IMG/VR virus record: IMGVR_UViG_3300025413_000086
Span: 1-30,278 of that record
Length of the DNA stretch: 30,278 nt
Origin: a virus
Direction: 5' to 3' (one strand)
Both the position numbers and the translations under genes were made by a program. Shown here one piece after another: positions 18,897-24,289 of this stretch. Below the pieces are notes generated by a model. That model saw only the letters and a program-made list of their open reading frames with translations, made no database searches and was not told the origin of the DNA. Within the stretch, counting starts at the first letter, position 1; each line of letters starts with the position of its first letter.

Positions 18897-19216
18897 TTAG
18901 CTTTACTTTCAAGTAGAGAATGTAGATCGGCATGAATTTGCTTAAGTTCTTCAAACTCTTTCATAAGTGTTTCATGATCTTGTGATGCTCTTAGTTCTGT
19001 CTTACGGCTTTGAACATCTTGACCGACCATAATAACAGAAAGCAATACAAGTTGAAGGAATGTTTGTGCAATCCATGAGATTGTAGTGGCAGTACCTCCA
19101 TGTAATGCATCTGGTAGACTGATTAGTGCTAAAAGTGCAAAGGCATATGCACACCACATTGTTCCAACTACATTCGTAAGAAGAACGGCAAACTTGTCAT
19201 TGAATGTTTTTAGCAT
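18893..19216 (-). CDS. Two-TM membrane protein with cytoplasmic coiled coil
   Basis: This 107-residue protein has hydrophobic segments near residues 16-34 (VVGTMWCAYAFALLALISL) and 45-63 (TISWIAQTFLQLVLLSVIMV), then a charged helix with heptad-like spacing (ELRASQDHETLMKEFEELKQ). The order resembles the DUF1003-like small membrane proteins, which I cannot confirm. AAGGAAAG on the reverse strand precedes the ATG. It is co-transcribed with the outer-membrane-type protein, opposite to the tRNA array. Confidence 0.72.
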   Translation of the reverse strand: MLKTFNDKFAVLLTNVVGTMWCAYAFALLALISLPDALHGGTATTISWIAQTFLQLVLLSVIMVGQDVQSRKTELRASQDHETLMKEFEELKQIHADLHSLLESKAK

Positions 19217-19250
19217 ATTCTTTCCTTTTTAGTTTTATTTATAAGAAATT

Positions 19251-19324
19251 GCTTTGTTGGCGTAGAGGTAACGTATCTGGCTTCCAACCAGAGGTCACGG
19301 GTTCGATTCCCGTACAAAGCTCCA
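19251..19324 (+). tRNA. tRNA-Gly(TCC)
   Basis: GCTTTGT/ACAAAGC acceptor, T73, CCA. Anticodon arm TCTGG-CTTCCAA-CCAGA. T-arm ACGGG-TTCGATT-CCCGT. 74 nt. U73 is found in bacterial Gly tRNAs. Confidence 0.94.
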
Positions 19325-19327
19325 AGT

Positions 19328-19403
19328 TGCGCGGTGTTCTGAAACGGTATCATACTAGGCTCATAACCTAGAGTTGGGAGTTCGACTCTCCCCTGCGCCT
19401 CCA
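19328..19403 (+). tRNA. tRNA with CAT anticodon, initiator-like 1:72 mismatch
   Basis: Anticodon arm CTAGG-CTCATAA-CCTAG; T-arm GGGAG-TTCGACT-CTCCC; T73, CCA. Acceptor TGCGCGG/CTGCGCC has an unpaired T1-C72, a hallmark of bacterial initiator tRNAs. The three G-C pairs typical of an initiator anticodon stem are not complete (AGG/CCT). Elongator Met and Ile(CAT) remain possible. Confidence 0.85.
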
Positions 19404-19483
19404 ATCTGATGTGGATACAATGCGCTTTGTCGCTGTCGCAGTTCCATACATCGCCGCACAATACGTGAGTGCTGCATTTTAGG

Positions 19484-19512
19484 TTTACATTATTTCTCAC
19501 ATATGGTAGAAC
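19484..19512 (+). promoter_or_regulatory. Promoter P15 (TTTACA-17-TAGAAC), leaderless arrangement
   Basis: The -35 TTTACA is at 19484-19489 and the -10 TAGAAC at 19507-19512; the ATG begins 6 nt after the -10. Confidence 0.75.
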
Positions 19513-19518
19513 AATAAT

Positions 19519-20064
19519 ATGAAGAGCGTAATTGTTTATATCCACGGCTATGGTAGCGGACCTGATAGCAACACTGCTCAGGAACTCAAGAATGCATTTC
19601 CCACTGAAGACTTTATCTGTCCTCAGTTTGATCATTCTCAGGATCCTGACTTTATCAAAGCTCAGGTCGACGAACTTGCCAAACAACTCGCTACCTACAA
19701 TGATGTAATTGTGGTTGGCTCGAGTGCTGGTGGTTTTTGGGCTGATTATCTTGGTTGTGTCTATGGTTTCAAGACGGTTCTTGTAAATCCGTCTTTGTGT
19801 CCTGCGACCAACTTCCGCAAATACAATTTGCCAGAATCTCATTATGATAAATATGATGTCATGCAAAAATGGATTCAAAATCATGCTCGACATCACATGG
19901 TAGCTTTTGCCGGTGATCAGGATGATATTGTTCCGTTGGAACATGTAAAGACTCATTATAACAATCCTATTATGCTTGAAGGTGAAGGTCACAGGCTTAC
20001 TGATTTGACCCCAGTTCTTAAGATGGTTCAAAGTATGATTGGAAACATTCCGGAACACACTTAA
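19519..20064 (+). CDS. YqiA/UPF0227-like alpha/beta-hydrolase esterase
   Basis: This 181-residue protein has VIVYIHGYGSGPDSNTAQEL at the N-terminus (oxyanion loop), a nucleophile elbow VVGSSAGGFWADYLG (Ser in GSSAGG), the acid region AFAGDQDDIVPLEH, and the catalytic His in LEGEGHRLTDL. The short lid-free layout and length match YqiA-type esterases, which hydrolyse short acyl esters. The mRNA is predicted to start at or next to the ATG (leaderless). Its stop overlaps the next start (TAATG). A phage role could be modifying host acyl groups; the substrate is unknown. Confidence 0.87.
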   Translation: MKSVIVYIHGYGSGPDSNTAQELKNAFPTEDFICPQFDHSQDPDFIKAQVDELAKQLATYNDVIVVGSSAGGFWADYLGCVYGFKTVLVNPSLCPATNFRKYNLPESHYDKYDVMQKWIQNHARHHMVAFAGDQDDIVPLEHVKTHYNNPIMLEGEGHRLTDLTPVLKMVQSMIGNIPEHT

Positions 20065-20639
20065 TGTTTACATTCAAAACTTTCTTTACTGAGGCATTTT
20101 CGATTCTTCATCCAGAACATGAAGAAGAAAAGCATAAGCATGCCGAACATGTATTCAATATGGTCCAACATGCTTATAAGTCAATTGGTGGAATCCACGG
20201 ATCTGGTTTTAAAGATCATCATGATATGGTCAAGAACATTCCAGTCTGGAAACTCCATAAAGATCATACTGGTAAAGTAAGAGCGGTTGGTCTTTACAAA
20301 GTTAAGAACGGTAAAACAAAACGAGTTGCAGTAGCGACTGATAATAGTTCTGAAGGTAAGAAAGGTCTTAAACATATTGTTAAGAATGATCTGACTTCAA
20401 AACGTGCGTTTGTTGAAACCTCGGGTCCTTCTCTTAACTTTCACAAAAAAGTTCTCGGTGATGTATCTAAACACGCTTTGACTCATGAGCAAGTTCGTAA
20501 ACACTTACCTGATGATGAGATTAGATCAGCACCACATACCGATCCAGAAGTTCAAAGACACCCAGAACTTAAGCATCATTTCTACCAACGTAAGATTGGT
20601 GGTGAATGGCATACGAAAATTGCGCTGGGCCATCATTAA
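20064..20639 (+). CDS. Phage hypothetical protein, possible GNAT-like fold
   Basis: This 191-residue His/Lys-rich protein is coupled to the esterase gene. The middle segment (VWKLHKDHTGKVRAVGLYKV, KNGKTKRVAVATDNSSEGKK, FVETSGPSLNFHKKVLG) has the strand-helix order and AxxETSGP step of small acetyltransferase-like phage proteins. I see this as a resemblance, not proof. The C-terminus (HHFYQRKIGGEWHTKIALGH) is rich in His. It could equally be an internal virion protein. Confidence 0.6.
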   Translation: MFTFKTFFTEAFSILHPEHEEEKHKHAEHVFNMVQHAYKSIGGIHGSGFKDHHDMVKNIPVWKLHKDHTGKVRAVGLYKVKNGKTKRVAVATDNSSEGKKGLKHIVKNDLTSKRAFVETSGPSLNFHKKVLGDVSKHALTHEQVRKHLPDDEIRSAPHTDPEVQRHPELKHHFYQRKIGGEWHTKIALGHH

Positions 20640-20671
20640 GATATAAATACCATTTAACAAAGGAATCTAAT

Positions 20672-21031
20672 ATGAAAAATCTATCAACTTTTATTTTTGA
20701 GTCCACTACACCAAAAGTCGGAATTACACACGACTTTTCAAAAATTGACGAAAATGGCGGTGGTCATACTAGCCATCAAGAAATAACAAAGGGTGGACAT
20801 AAAATAAAGTCACAGTTTAAACAAAATAATAGAACTGAAGCTATGACTCATTCTGGTACTATTAATGGTAAGAAGTTTAAGTGGTCAACAACACCAGATT
20901 TCTATGAAGAAGGTCCTTCACGTAAGGATAAACTAATTAGTGGTGAACATACTCCAGATGAGCATAAAGCAGTTTTAAGTCATATTAAAAAGACTTCAAG
21001 AGCTATTGATACTCATTTTATGAATATGTAA
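20672..21031 (+). CDS. Hypothetical protein, basic and His-rich
   Basis: This 119-residue protein starts at ATG 20672 behind AAAGGAATC. It begins MKNLSTFIFESTTPKVGITH and contains Lys/His-rich segments (EITKGGHKIKSQFKQNN, EHTPDEHKAVLSHIKKTSRA). Like the gene before, it begins with a short hydrophobic-aromatic stretch ending in a Glu, a feature of some phage proteins trimmed during head assembly. That reading is speculative. No family is recognised. Confidence 0.6.
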   Translation: MKNLSTFIFESTTPKVGITHDFSKIDENGGGHTSHQEITKGGHKIKSQFKQNNRTEAMTHSGTINGKKFKWSTTPDFYEEGPSRKDKLISGEHTPDEHKAVLSHIKKTSRAIDTHFMNM

Positions 21032-21038
21032 AAAATTT

Positions 21039-21131
21039 GGTCCTGTAGCTCAATGGTAGAGCGGTGAGCTTATACCTCATGATCGGCAGATTACCGAACG
21101 GTTGGGGGTTCGAGTCCCTCCGGGACCACCA
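21039..21131 (+). tRNA. tRNA-Ile(TAT) with a long variable arm
   Basis: GGTCCTG/CGGGACC acceptor, A73, CCA; D-arm GCTC/GAGC; anticodon arm GTGAG-CTTATAC-CTCAT gives TAT; T-arm GGGGG-TTCGAGT-CCCTC. The variable region of about 23 nt forms CGG-CAGATTA-CCG, unusual for Ile. 93 nt. Confidence 0.85.
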
Positions 21132-21148
21132 AATTTTTGAAGAGACTT

Positions 21149-21319
21149 ATGAGTGATGATTTTAAATTGAGGCAATACGAATACTGGACAAAAGAAGCTA
21201 GTAAGTATTTGCGTCTATTTGTGGATAAGTCTTTAGATAAAAATATATCCGAATCTGACCTTGATCTATATAAATATGCCATGTGGTATTGTCAAGAACA
21301 GAAACGAAAATACTATTAA
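21149..21319 (+). CDS. 56-residue helical protein between tRNAs
   Basis: MSDDFKLRQYEYWTKEASKY, LRLFVDKSLDKNISESDLDL, then YKYAMWYCQEQKRKYY. The protein is charged and aromatic-rich, probably helical. AAGAGA lies just before ATG 21149; an in-frame TTG at 21137 is less likely. It occupies the gap between tRNA-Ile and tRNA-Arg almost exactly. The function is unknown. Confidence 0.6.
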   Translation: MSDDFKLRQYEYWTKEASKYLRLFVDKSLDKNISESDLDLYKYAMWYCQEQKRKYY

Positions 21320-21325
21320 GTTTAT

Positions 21326-21407
21326 GCCGCAGTATCCCTCTCCGCTACGAACGGAGCCAAAGGTAACTGGAAGTAAGATGCAGGTTCGAATCCTGTCTGC
21401 GGTTCCA
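21326..21407 (+). tRNA. tRNA-Arg(ACG), D-arm absent
   Basis: GCCGCAG/CTGCGGT acceptor (G1-T72), T73, CCA. T-arm GCAGG-TTCGAAT-CCTGT is normal. The anticodon arm CTCCG-CTACGAA-CGGAG is perfect, but only 7 nt separate it from the acceptor, leaving no room for a D-arm. About 23 nt follow before the T-arm. Confidence 0.75.
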
Positions 21408-21434
21408 TATTGAGTCTAGATTGGCTCAAATCTT

Positions 21435-21513
21435 CTCGGTGTAGGAAAGTCTGGTTTAATCCGCCTGGTTTGGGACCAGGAGATCGGGAGTTCGAATCTC
21501 TCCACCGAGACCA
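21435..21513 (+). tRNA. tRNA-Pro(TGG)
   Basis: CTCGGTG/CACCGAG acceptor, A73, CCA. Anticodon arm CCTGG-TTTGGGA-CCAGG with G37, as in Pro tRNAs. T-loop TTCGAAT. 79 nt. Confidence 0.93.
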
Positions 21514-21523
21514 ATTTTTATCG

Positions 21524-21552
21524 TTGACATTTTTCCAAGCCTATGGTAGTCT
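21524..21552 (+). promoter_or_regulatory. Promoter P16 (TTGACA-17-TAGTCT)
   Basis: The -35 is at 21524-21529 and the -10 TAGTCT at 21547-21552, with leader CTATAAGGAATGGAGATCGAC. Confidence 0.9.
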
Positions 21553-21576
21553 AAACTATAAGGAATGGAGATCGAC

Positions 21577-21852
21577 ATGGCTAAGATGAAGTTTATTCCT
21601 GAAGTTTCCACGAAGGATTTCACTTACAATTCTGAAACACGAACTTTTGTGACTGAAGTAAGTAATCTTCGCTTTTCTCCCGGCCGCATCTATGATGATG
21701 CCTGCGATATTGGTTTCTACATGGTGTCTGAAAAGACAGGAAACAAGATTCTTTTTATTGAAACTTCCCCCGAATTTGATGCAGATAATGAACTGATCTG
21801 TTATAACTTTTCTGGGTTTATGGATCTCAAGGTTAAGGTCTTTAATGATTAA
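21577..21852 (+). CDS. Small beta-rich hypothetical protein
   Basis: This 91-residue protein (MAKMKFIPEVSTKDFTYNSE...) has alternating residues consistent with a beta sandwich (TFVTEVSNLRFSPGRIYDD, NKILFIETSPEFDADNELIC). ATG 21577 is used because GGAG of the leader lies 6 nt upstream; ATG 21565 is inside that site. It is a single-gene unit under P16, inserted in the tRNA array. No family is recognised. Confidence 0.72.
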   Translation: MAKMKFIPEVSTKDFTYNSETRTFVTEVSNLRFSPGRIYDDACDIGFYMVSEKTGNKILFIETSPEFDADNELICYNFSGFMDLKVKVFND

Positions 21853-21866
21853 GGATCGAAGGGTCG

Positions 21867-21925
21867 GCCAACCGGACAATAGATAGCATGCATCCAAGCT
21901 GCTTGGGTATCGTACGTGGGTTGGC
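21867..21925 (+). ncRNA. Structured element closed by GCCAACC/GGTTGGC
   Basis: GCCAACC (21867-21873) pairs with GGTTGGC (21919-21925). Inside, CCAAG-CTG-CTTGG forms a hairpin and GATA pairs with TATC below it. There is no CCA or T-arm. It lies between a coding gene and tRNA-Trp. Confidence 0.45.
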
Positions 21926-21963
21926 AGTTTTATGACGGACTTTCTGTAAAAACACGTCTTTAT

Positions 21964-22037
21964 ATCCTCTAAGTGTTACGGTAGCACGACTGGTTCCAAC
22001 CCAGTTAGCGTGGGTTCAACTCCTACAGAGGATGCCA
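21964..22037 (+). tRNA. tRNA-Trp(CCA)
   Basis: ATCCTCT/AGAGGAT acceptor, G73 as in bacterial Trp tRNAs, CCA. Anticodon arm ACTGG-TTCCAAC-CCAGT. T-arm GTGGG-TTCAACT-CCTAC. 74 nt. Confidence 0.88.
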
Positions 22038-22081
22038 GATTCAGTCACGGTGGCTGGATAAATTAACCGATAGGATGTATC

Positions 22082-22525
22082 ATGTATGAAGAGGCAAAAA
22101 AGGCAATTCTAGAATCAAGCCCACAGTCATCTGTGTATATCGGCTGCGATTCTATTCGCCATAAAAAGAACGGTCAGTGGTATGCTAAGTACTCCACTGT
22201 GATTATTGTTCACATGGATTCACAGAAAGGCTGTAGGCTATTTCACGAATCTATCGATATGCCAGACTATGGTAACTTGAAGCAGAGACTTCTAATGGAA
22301 GTTCAACTTGCCGTTTCTGCCGCTACTGAGATTATTGATGTCATTGGAAACCGTCATATGGAAGTACATCTCGACATCAATCCAAACCCAAAGCACAAGT
22401 CTAATGTTGCCGTCAAGGAAGCATTGGGTTGGGTTAAGGGTTCTCTCGGTCTTGATGCTAAGATCAAACCAGCATCATTCGCTGCTACCCACGCAGCTGA
22501 CCATGCGGTGAGACACCTACATTAA
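22082..22525 (+). CDS. YkuK/DUF458 RNase H-like protein
   Basis: This 147-residue protein has the family pattern: SSVYIGCDSIRHKKNGQWYA (first acidic residue), STVIIVHMDSQKGCRLFHES, LKQRLLMEVQLAVSAATEI, HLDINPNPKHKSNVAVKEAL, GWVKGSLGLDAKIKP, and SFAATHAADHAVRH. These match the DUF458/YkuK family, described as RNase H-like by fold. Activity is not established. The length is normal. It sits among tRNA genes, and a role in RNA handling is tempting but unproven. No phage-type promoter precedes it, so it relies on upstream transcription. Confidence 0.88.
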   Translation: MYEEAKKAILESSPQSSVYIGCDSIRHKKNGQWYAKYSTVIIVHMDSQKGCRLFHESIDMPDYGNLKQRLLMEVQLAVSAATEIIDVIGNRHMEVHLDINPNPKHKSNVAVKEALGWVKGSLGLDAKIKPASFAATHAADHAVRHLH

Positions 22526-22548
22526 AATTTCCATTCCGTATGTTTTGA

Positions 22549-22577
22549 TTGACAAATTTCCTTGATTGGTTTAGACT
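22549..22577 (+). promoter_or_regulatory. Promoter P17 (TTGACA-17-TAGACT)
   Basis: The -35 is at 22549-22554 and the -10 at 22572-22577. The leader ATATACGGAATGGAGATTACC supplies the ribosome-binding site. Confidence 0.88.
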
Positions 22578-22601
22578 AAAATATACGGAATGGAGATTAC
22601 C

Positions 22602-22805
22602 ATGCAAAACTGGTTCAAAACTCTCAATGATGCTCTTGAAGCCGAAGGTTTGGTTGAGTTTTGGCCCATGGGTATCAATATCTCCTACAATCAGACGGTT
22701 CAATTTGCATCTAATGGTAAGTGGATTAGCGTCTACCGTGATGAAACTGGCCGATATGAAAGGCCAATTCATTATGCCACTAAGATGGAAAATACTTTTG
22801 GTTGA
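22602..22805 (+). CDS. Small hypothetical protein
   Basis: This 67-residue protein begins MQNWFKTLNDALEAEGLVEF and continues with WPMGINISYNQTVQFASNGK and a Tyr/Arg-rich segment (VYRDETGRYERPIHYATK). The start at ATG 22602 follows the P17 leader. Its TGA stop lies inside the -35 box of P18. A short helix plus beta hairpin is plausible. The function is unknown. Confidence 0.68.
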   Translation: MQNWFKTLNDALEAEGLVEFWPMGINISYNQTVQFASNGKWISVYRDETGRYERPIHYATKMENTFG

Positions 22806-22830
22806 CAAATTTCCTCGCTTGGTATAGACT
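22802..22830 (+). promoter_or_regulatory. Promoter P18 (TTGACA-17-TAGACT)
   Basis: The -35 is at 22802-22807, overlapping the preceding stop codon, and the -10 is at 22825-22830. Confidence 0.88.
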
Positions 22831-22854
22831 AAATTATACCGAATGGAGATTGAC

Positions 22855-23028
22855 ATGTTTAACATCTATCAGACGATCTTGATCAATTTTGGTAATACGA
22901 TTTATTCTGGTAATGCATCACATGAAGCAGCCCAGGCCGCGGAAGCAAGTGGTTTTGAATCACATATTCTGTGTGACGGATCTCTTGTCGGTGTGTATTC
23001 ACCTATCTCTGGTTGGAAGTTTTATTAA
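22855..23028 (+). CDS. Small hypothetical protein
   Basis: This 57-residue protein begins MFNIYQTILINFGNTIYSGN and continues with ASHEAAQAAEASGFESHILC and VGVYSPISGWKFY. It shares with its P17 neighbour a layout of a helix followed by a small beta unit ending in aromatic residues, but there is no clear sequence identity. The start at 22855 follows the standard leader. It ends 8 nt before tRNA-Val. The function is unknown. Confidence 0.66.
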   Translation: MFNIYQTILINFGNTIYSGNASHEAAQAAEASGFESHILCDGSLVGVYSPISGWKFY

Positions 23029-23036
23029 AGTTTAAT

Positions 23037-23112
23037 GCCCGGTTAGCTCAGCGGTAGAAGCAACTCCTTTACACGGAGAAGGTCGGCGGTTCAATCCCGT
23101 CACCGGGTACCA
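23037..23112 (+). tRNA. tRNA-Val(TAC)
   Basis: GCCCGGT/ACCGGGT acceptor (G1-T72), A73, CCA. Anticodon arm ACTCC-TTTACAC-GGAGA has one A-A mismatch. T-arm GGCGG-TTCAATC-CCGTC. 76 nt. Confidence 0.92.
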
Positions 23113-23126
23113 TTTCTAAAATGAAT

Positions 23127-23165
23127 ATATAAGTGTAGGATTACAACTACCAAGAAAACTTATAT
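23127..23165 (+). other. Hairpin between tRNA-Val and tRNA-Asn
   Basis: ATATAAGT (23127-23134) pairs perfectly with ACTTATAT (23158-23165), with an inner GTAG/CTAC stem. No U-tract follows, so it is not an ordinary terminator. Confidence 0.5.
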
Positions 23166-23175
23166 GTTTGTTTAT

Positions 23176-23249
23176 TCCCTAGGGGCCCGACTGGTACGGG
23201 CACGTGACTGTTAATCACGACGTTGCAGGTTCGAGTCCTGCCTAGGGAG
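23176..23249 (+). tRNA. tRNA-Asn(GTT), CCA not encoded
   Basis: TCCCTAG/CTAGGGA acceptor, G73, then CAT rather than CCA. Anticodon arm CGTGA-CTGTTAA-TCACG. T-arm GCAGG-TTCGAGT-CCTGC. G73 fits Asn. Maturation needs a CCA-adding enzyme. Confidence 0.92.
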
Positions 23250-23254
23250 CATAG

Positions 23255-23329
23255 AGTCTAGAAGTTTAAATATGAAGCAAATTGGATAAGTCTTCTTTCT
23301 AAACTTCTAGACTATAAATTCGTCCAATT
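23255..23329 (+). ncRNA. 14-bp hairpin with potential H-type pseudoknot
   Basis: AGTCTAGAAGTTTA (23255-23268) pairs perfectly with TAAACTTCTAGACT (23300-23313). The loop holds an inner GAAG/CTTC pair and AATTGGA (23280-23286), which is complementary to TCCAATT at 23323-23329 just downstream. It lies between tRNA-Asn and tRNA-Lys. Confidence 0.5.
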
Positions 23330-23364
23330 AAGTTTGGACTACAGCCGATACTGAGAGTCATTAC

Positions 23365-23440
23365 GGACCGGTAACTCAGTAGGTAGAGTGTGGGCCTTTT
23401 AAGCCTAAAGTCGTGGGTTCGAACCCCACCCGGTCCTCCA
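23365..23440 (+). tRNA. tRNA-Lys(TTT)
   Basis: GGACCGG/CCGGTCC acceptor, T73, CCA. Anticodon arm TGGGC-CTTTTAA-GCCTA. T-arm GTGGG-TTCGAAC-CCCAC. 76 nt. U73 is unusual for Lys (normally A). Confidence 0.92.
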
Positions 23441-23446
23441 GTTTAT

Positions 23447-23522
23447 GGTGGATGAAGTGTTGATCGATACATGCGGGCCTGTGAAGCCTGAGTAGCCGGA
23501 GCGTTACCGGTCGTCCACCCCA
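23447..23522 (+). tRNA. tRNA-His(GTG), variant T-loop
   Basis: An 8-bp acceptor with the extra G(-1) opposite C73, diagnostic of His: GGTGGATG with CGTCCACC, then CCA. Anticodon arm CGGGC-CTGTGAA-GCCTG. T-stem GCCGG/CCGGT encloses AGCGTTA instead of TTCRANY. Confidence 0.9.
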
Positions 23523-23528
23523 GTTAAT

Positions 23529-23602
23529 GCCCGTGTAATTCAAAGGTAGAATACAGAGCTGATAACTCTGCAACGGTGGATCGATACCACCCTCGGGTAC
23601 CA
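23529..23602 (+). tRNA. tRNA-Ile(GAT)
   Basis: GCCCGTG/CTCGGGT acceptor (G1-T72 and one T-T mismatch), A73, CCA. Anticodon arm CAGAG-CTGATAA-CTCTG. T-loop ATCGATA. 74 nt. Confidence 0.88.
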
Positions 23603-23610
23603 AGTTTAAT

Positions 23611-23688
23611 GCGTCGGTGGCAGAGTGGCCCATTGCAAGAGACTGCAAATCTCTAAAGCCGCCGGTTCAAATCCGGCCCGGCGCTCCA
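23611..23688 (+). tRNA. tRNA-Cys(GCA)
   Basis: GCGTCGG/CCGGCGC acceptor, T73 (the Cys discriminator), CCA. Anticodon arm AGAGA-CTGCAAA-TCTCT. T-arm GCCGG-TTCAAAT-CCGGC. 78 nt. Confidence 0.94.
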
Positions 23689-23702
23689 TTCTAGGATTTG
23701 TT

Positions 23703-23876
23703 ATGAAAGATAAATGCATTGGTGATGCATATGATGATTGCGGCGAACCTGCTGTATACATCCGACACACACAGTTCGCAGGTTCACACCCTTTATGTGA
23801 AAAACATGCAAAAGAAGATAAAGACTTTATGAAAAATTCTTCTTATGCATACTGGGAACTTTTATATATAGATTAA
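23703..23876 (+). CDS. Small Cys/His protein
   Basis: This 57-residue protein (MKDKCIGDAYDDCGEPAVYI...) has Cys at positions 5 and 13 and the later pair LCEKHAKED, a Cx7C...CxxH spacing that may bind zinc. The ATG at 23703 is preferred although its ribosome-binding site is weak. The gene ends 2 nt before tRNA-Gly. No family is recognised. Confidence 0.62.
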   Translation: MKDKCIGDAYDDCGEPAVYIRHTQFAGSHPLCEKHAKEDKDFMKNSSYAYWELLYID

Positions 23877-23878
23877 AT

Positions 23879-23953
23879 GCTTCCGTCGTAGTTTGGGAAC
23901 TATGCTAGATTGCCAGTCTAGAGATGAGGGTTCGATTCCCTTCGGAAGCTCCA
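23879..23953 (+). tRNA. tRNA-Gly(GCC)
   Basis: GCTTCCG/CGGAAGC acceptor, T73, CCA. Anticodon arm CTAGA-TTGCCAG-TCTAG. T-loop TTCGATT. 75 nt. Confidence 0.94.
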
Positions 23954-23960
23954 CTTTTAT

Positions 23961-24035
23961 GGCCCCGTCGTCTAGTGGCTAGGACCTCTGTTTTTCAGGC
24001 AGATGAAGGCGGATCGAAACCGCTCGGGGCTACCA
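23961..24035 (+). tRNA. tRNA-Glu(TTC)
   Basis: GGCCCCG/CGGGGCT acceptor (G1-T72), A73, CCA. D-arm GTCT-AGTGGCTA-GGAC. Anticodon stem TCTGT/GCAGA with TTC. T-loop ATCGAAA, common in Glu tRNAs. 75 nt. Confidence 0.92.
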
Positions 24036-24061
24036 TTTACTTTAACACAGGATATTATATT

Positions 24062-24289
24062 ATGATTGAACGTATTTTGGCAATGTTTGGTGTAAAGTCC
24101 ATTAATCTAATTCTTGATTCTTTTTCAAGAGTCACTAAGGATCTTGAAAACTTTGTTGCTCGTGAAGAAGCAAATGTCTCAAAGATCTTGACTAAGGAAG
24201 CTGAATTGGCTTCTAAGAGAGAAATCAAGCTTAATCACATCGGTCGTGCTAAGACTGTTAAGGGTAAGATTGACGATCTTCTAAGTTAA
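24062..24289 (+). CDS. Helical hypothetical protein
   Basis: This 75-residue protein begins MIERILAMFGVKSINLILDS and continues with a long charged helix (RVTKDLENFVAREEANVSKI, TKEAELASKREIKLNHI) that could form a coiled coil. ATG 24062 follows AGGATATTATAT. The stop TAA is immediately followed by the ATG of the next gene. The function is unknown. Confidence 0.68.
   Translation: MIERILAMFGVKSINLILDSFSRVTKDLENFVAREEANVSKILTKEAELASKREIKLNHIGRAKTVKGKIDDLLS

Noticed and set aside
19210-20058. A 282-codon reverse-strand frame over the esterase gene and two tRNAs
   Set aside because: It runs through tRNA-Gly and tRNA-Met and the esterase gene, which has clear catalytic motifs on the + strand.
1871-22857. 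Upstream ATGs giving MEID-type N-termini in genes after the GGAATGGAG leader
   Set aside because: These ATGs lie inside the conserved ribosome-binding segment; the next ATG has proper spacing in all cases.
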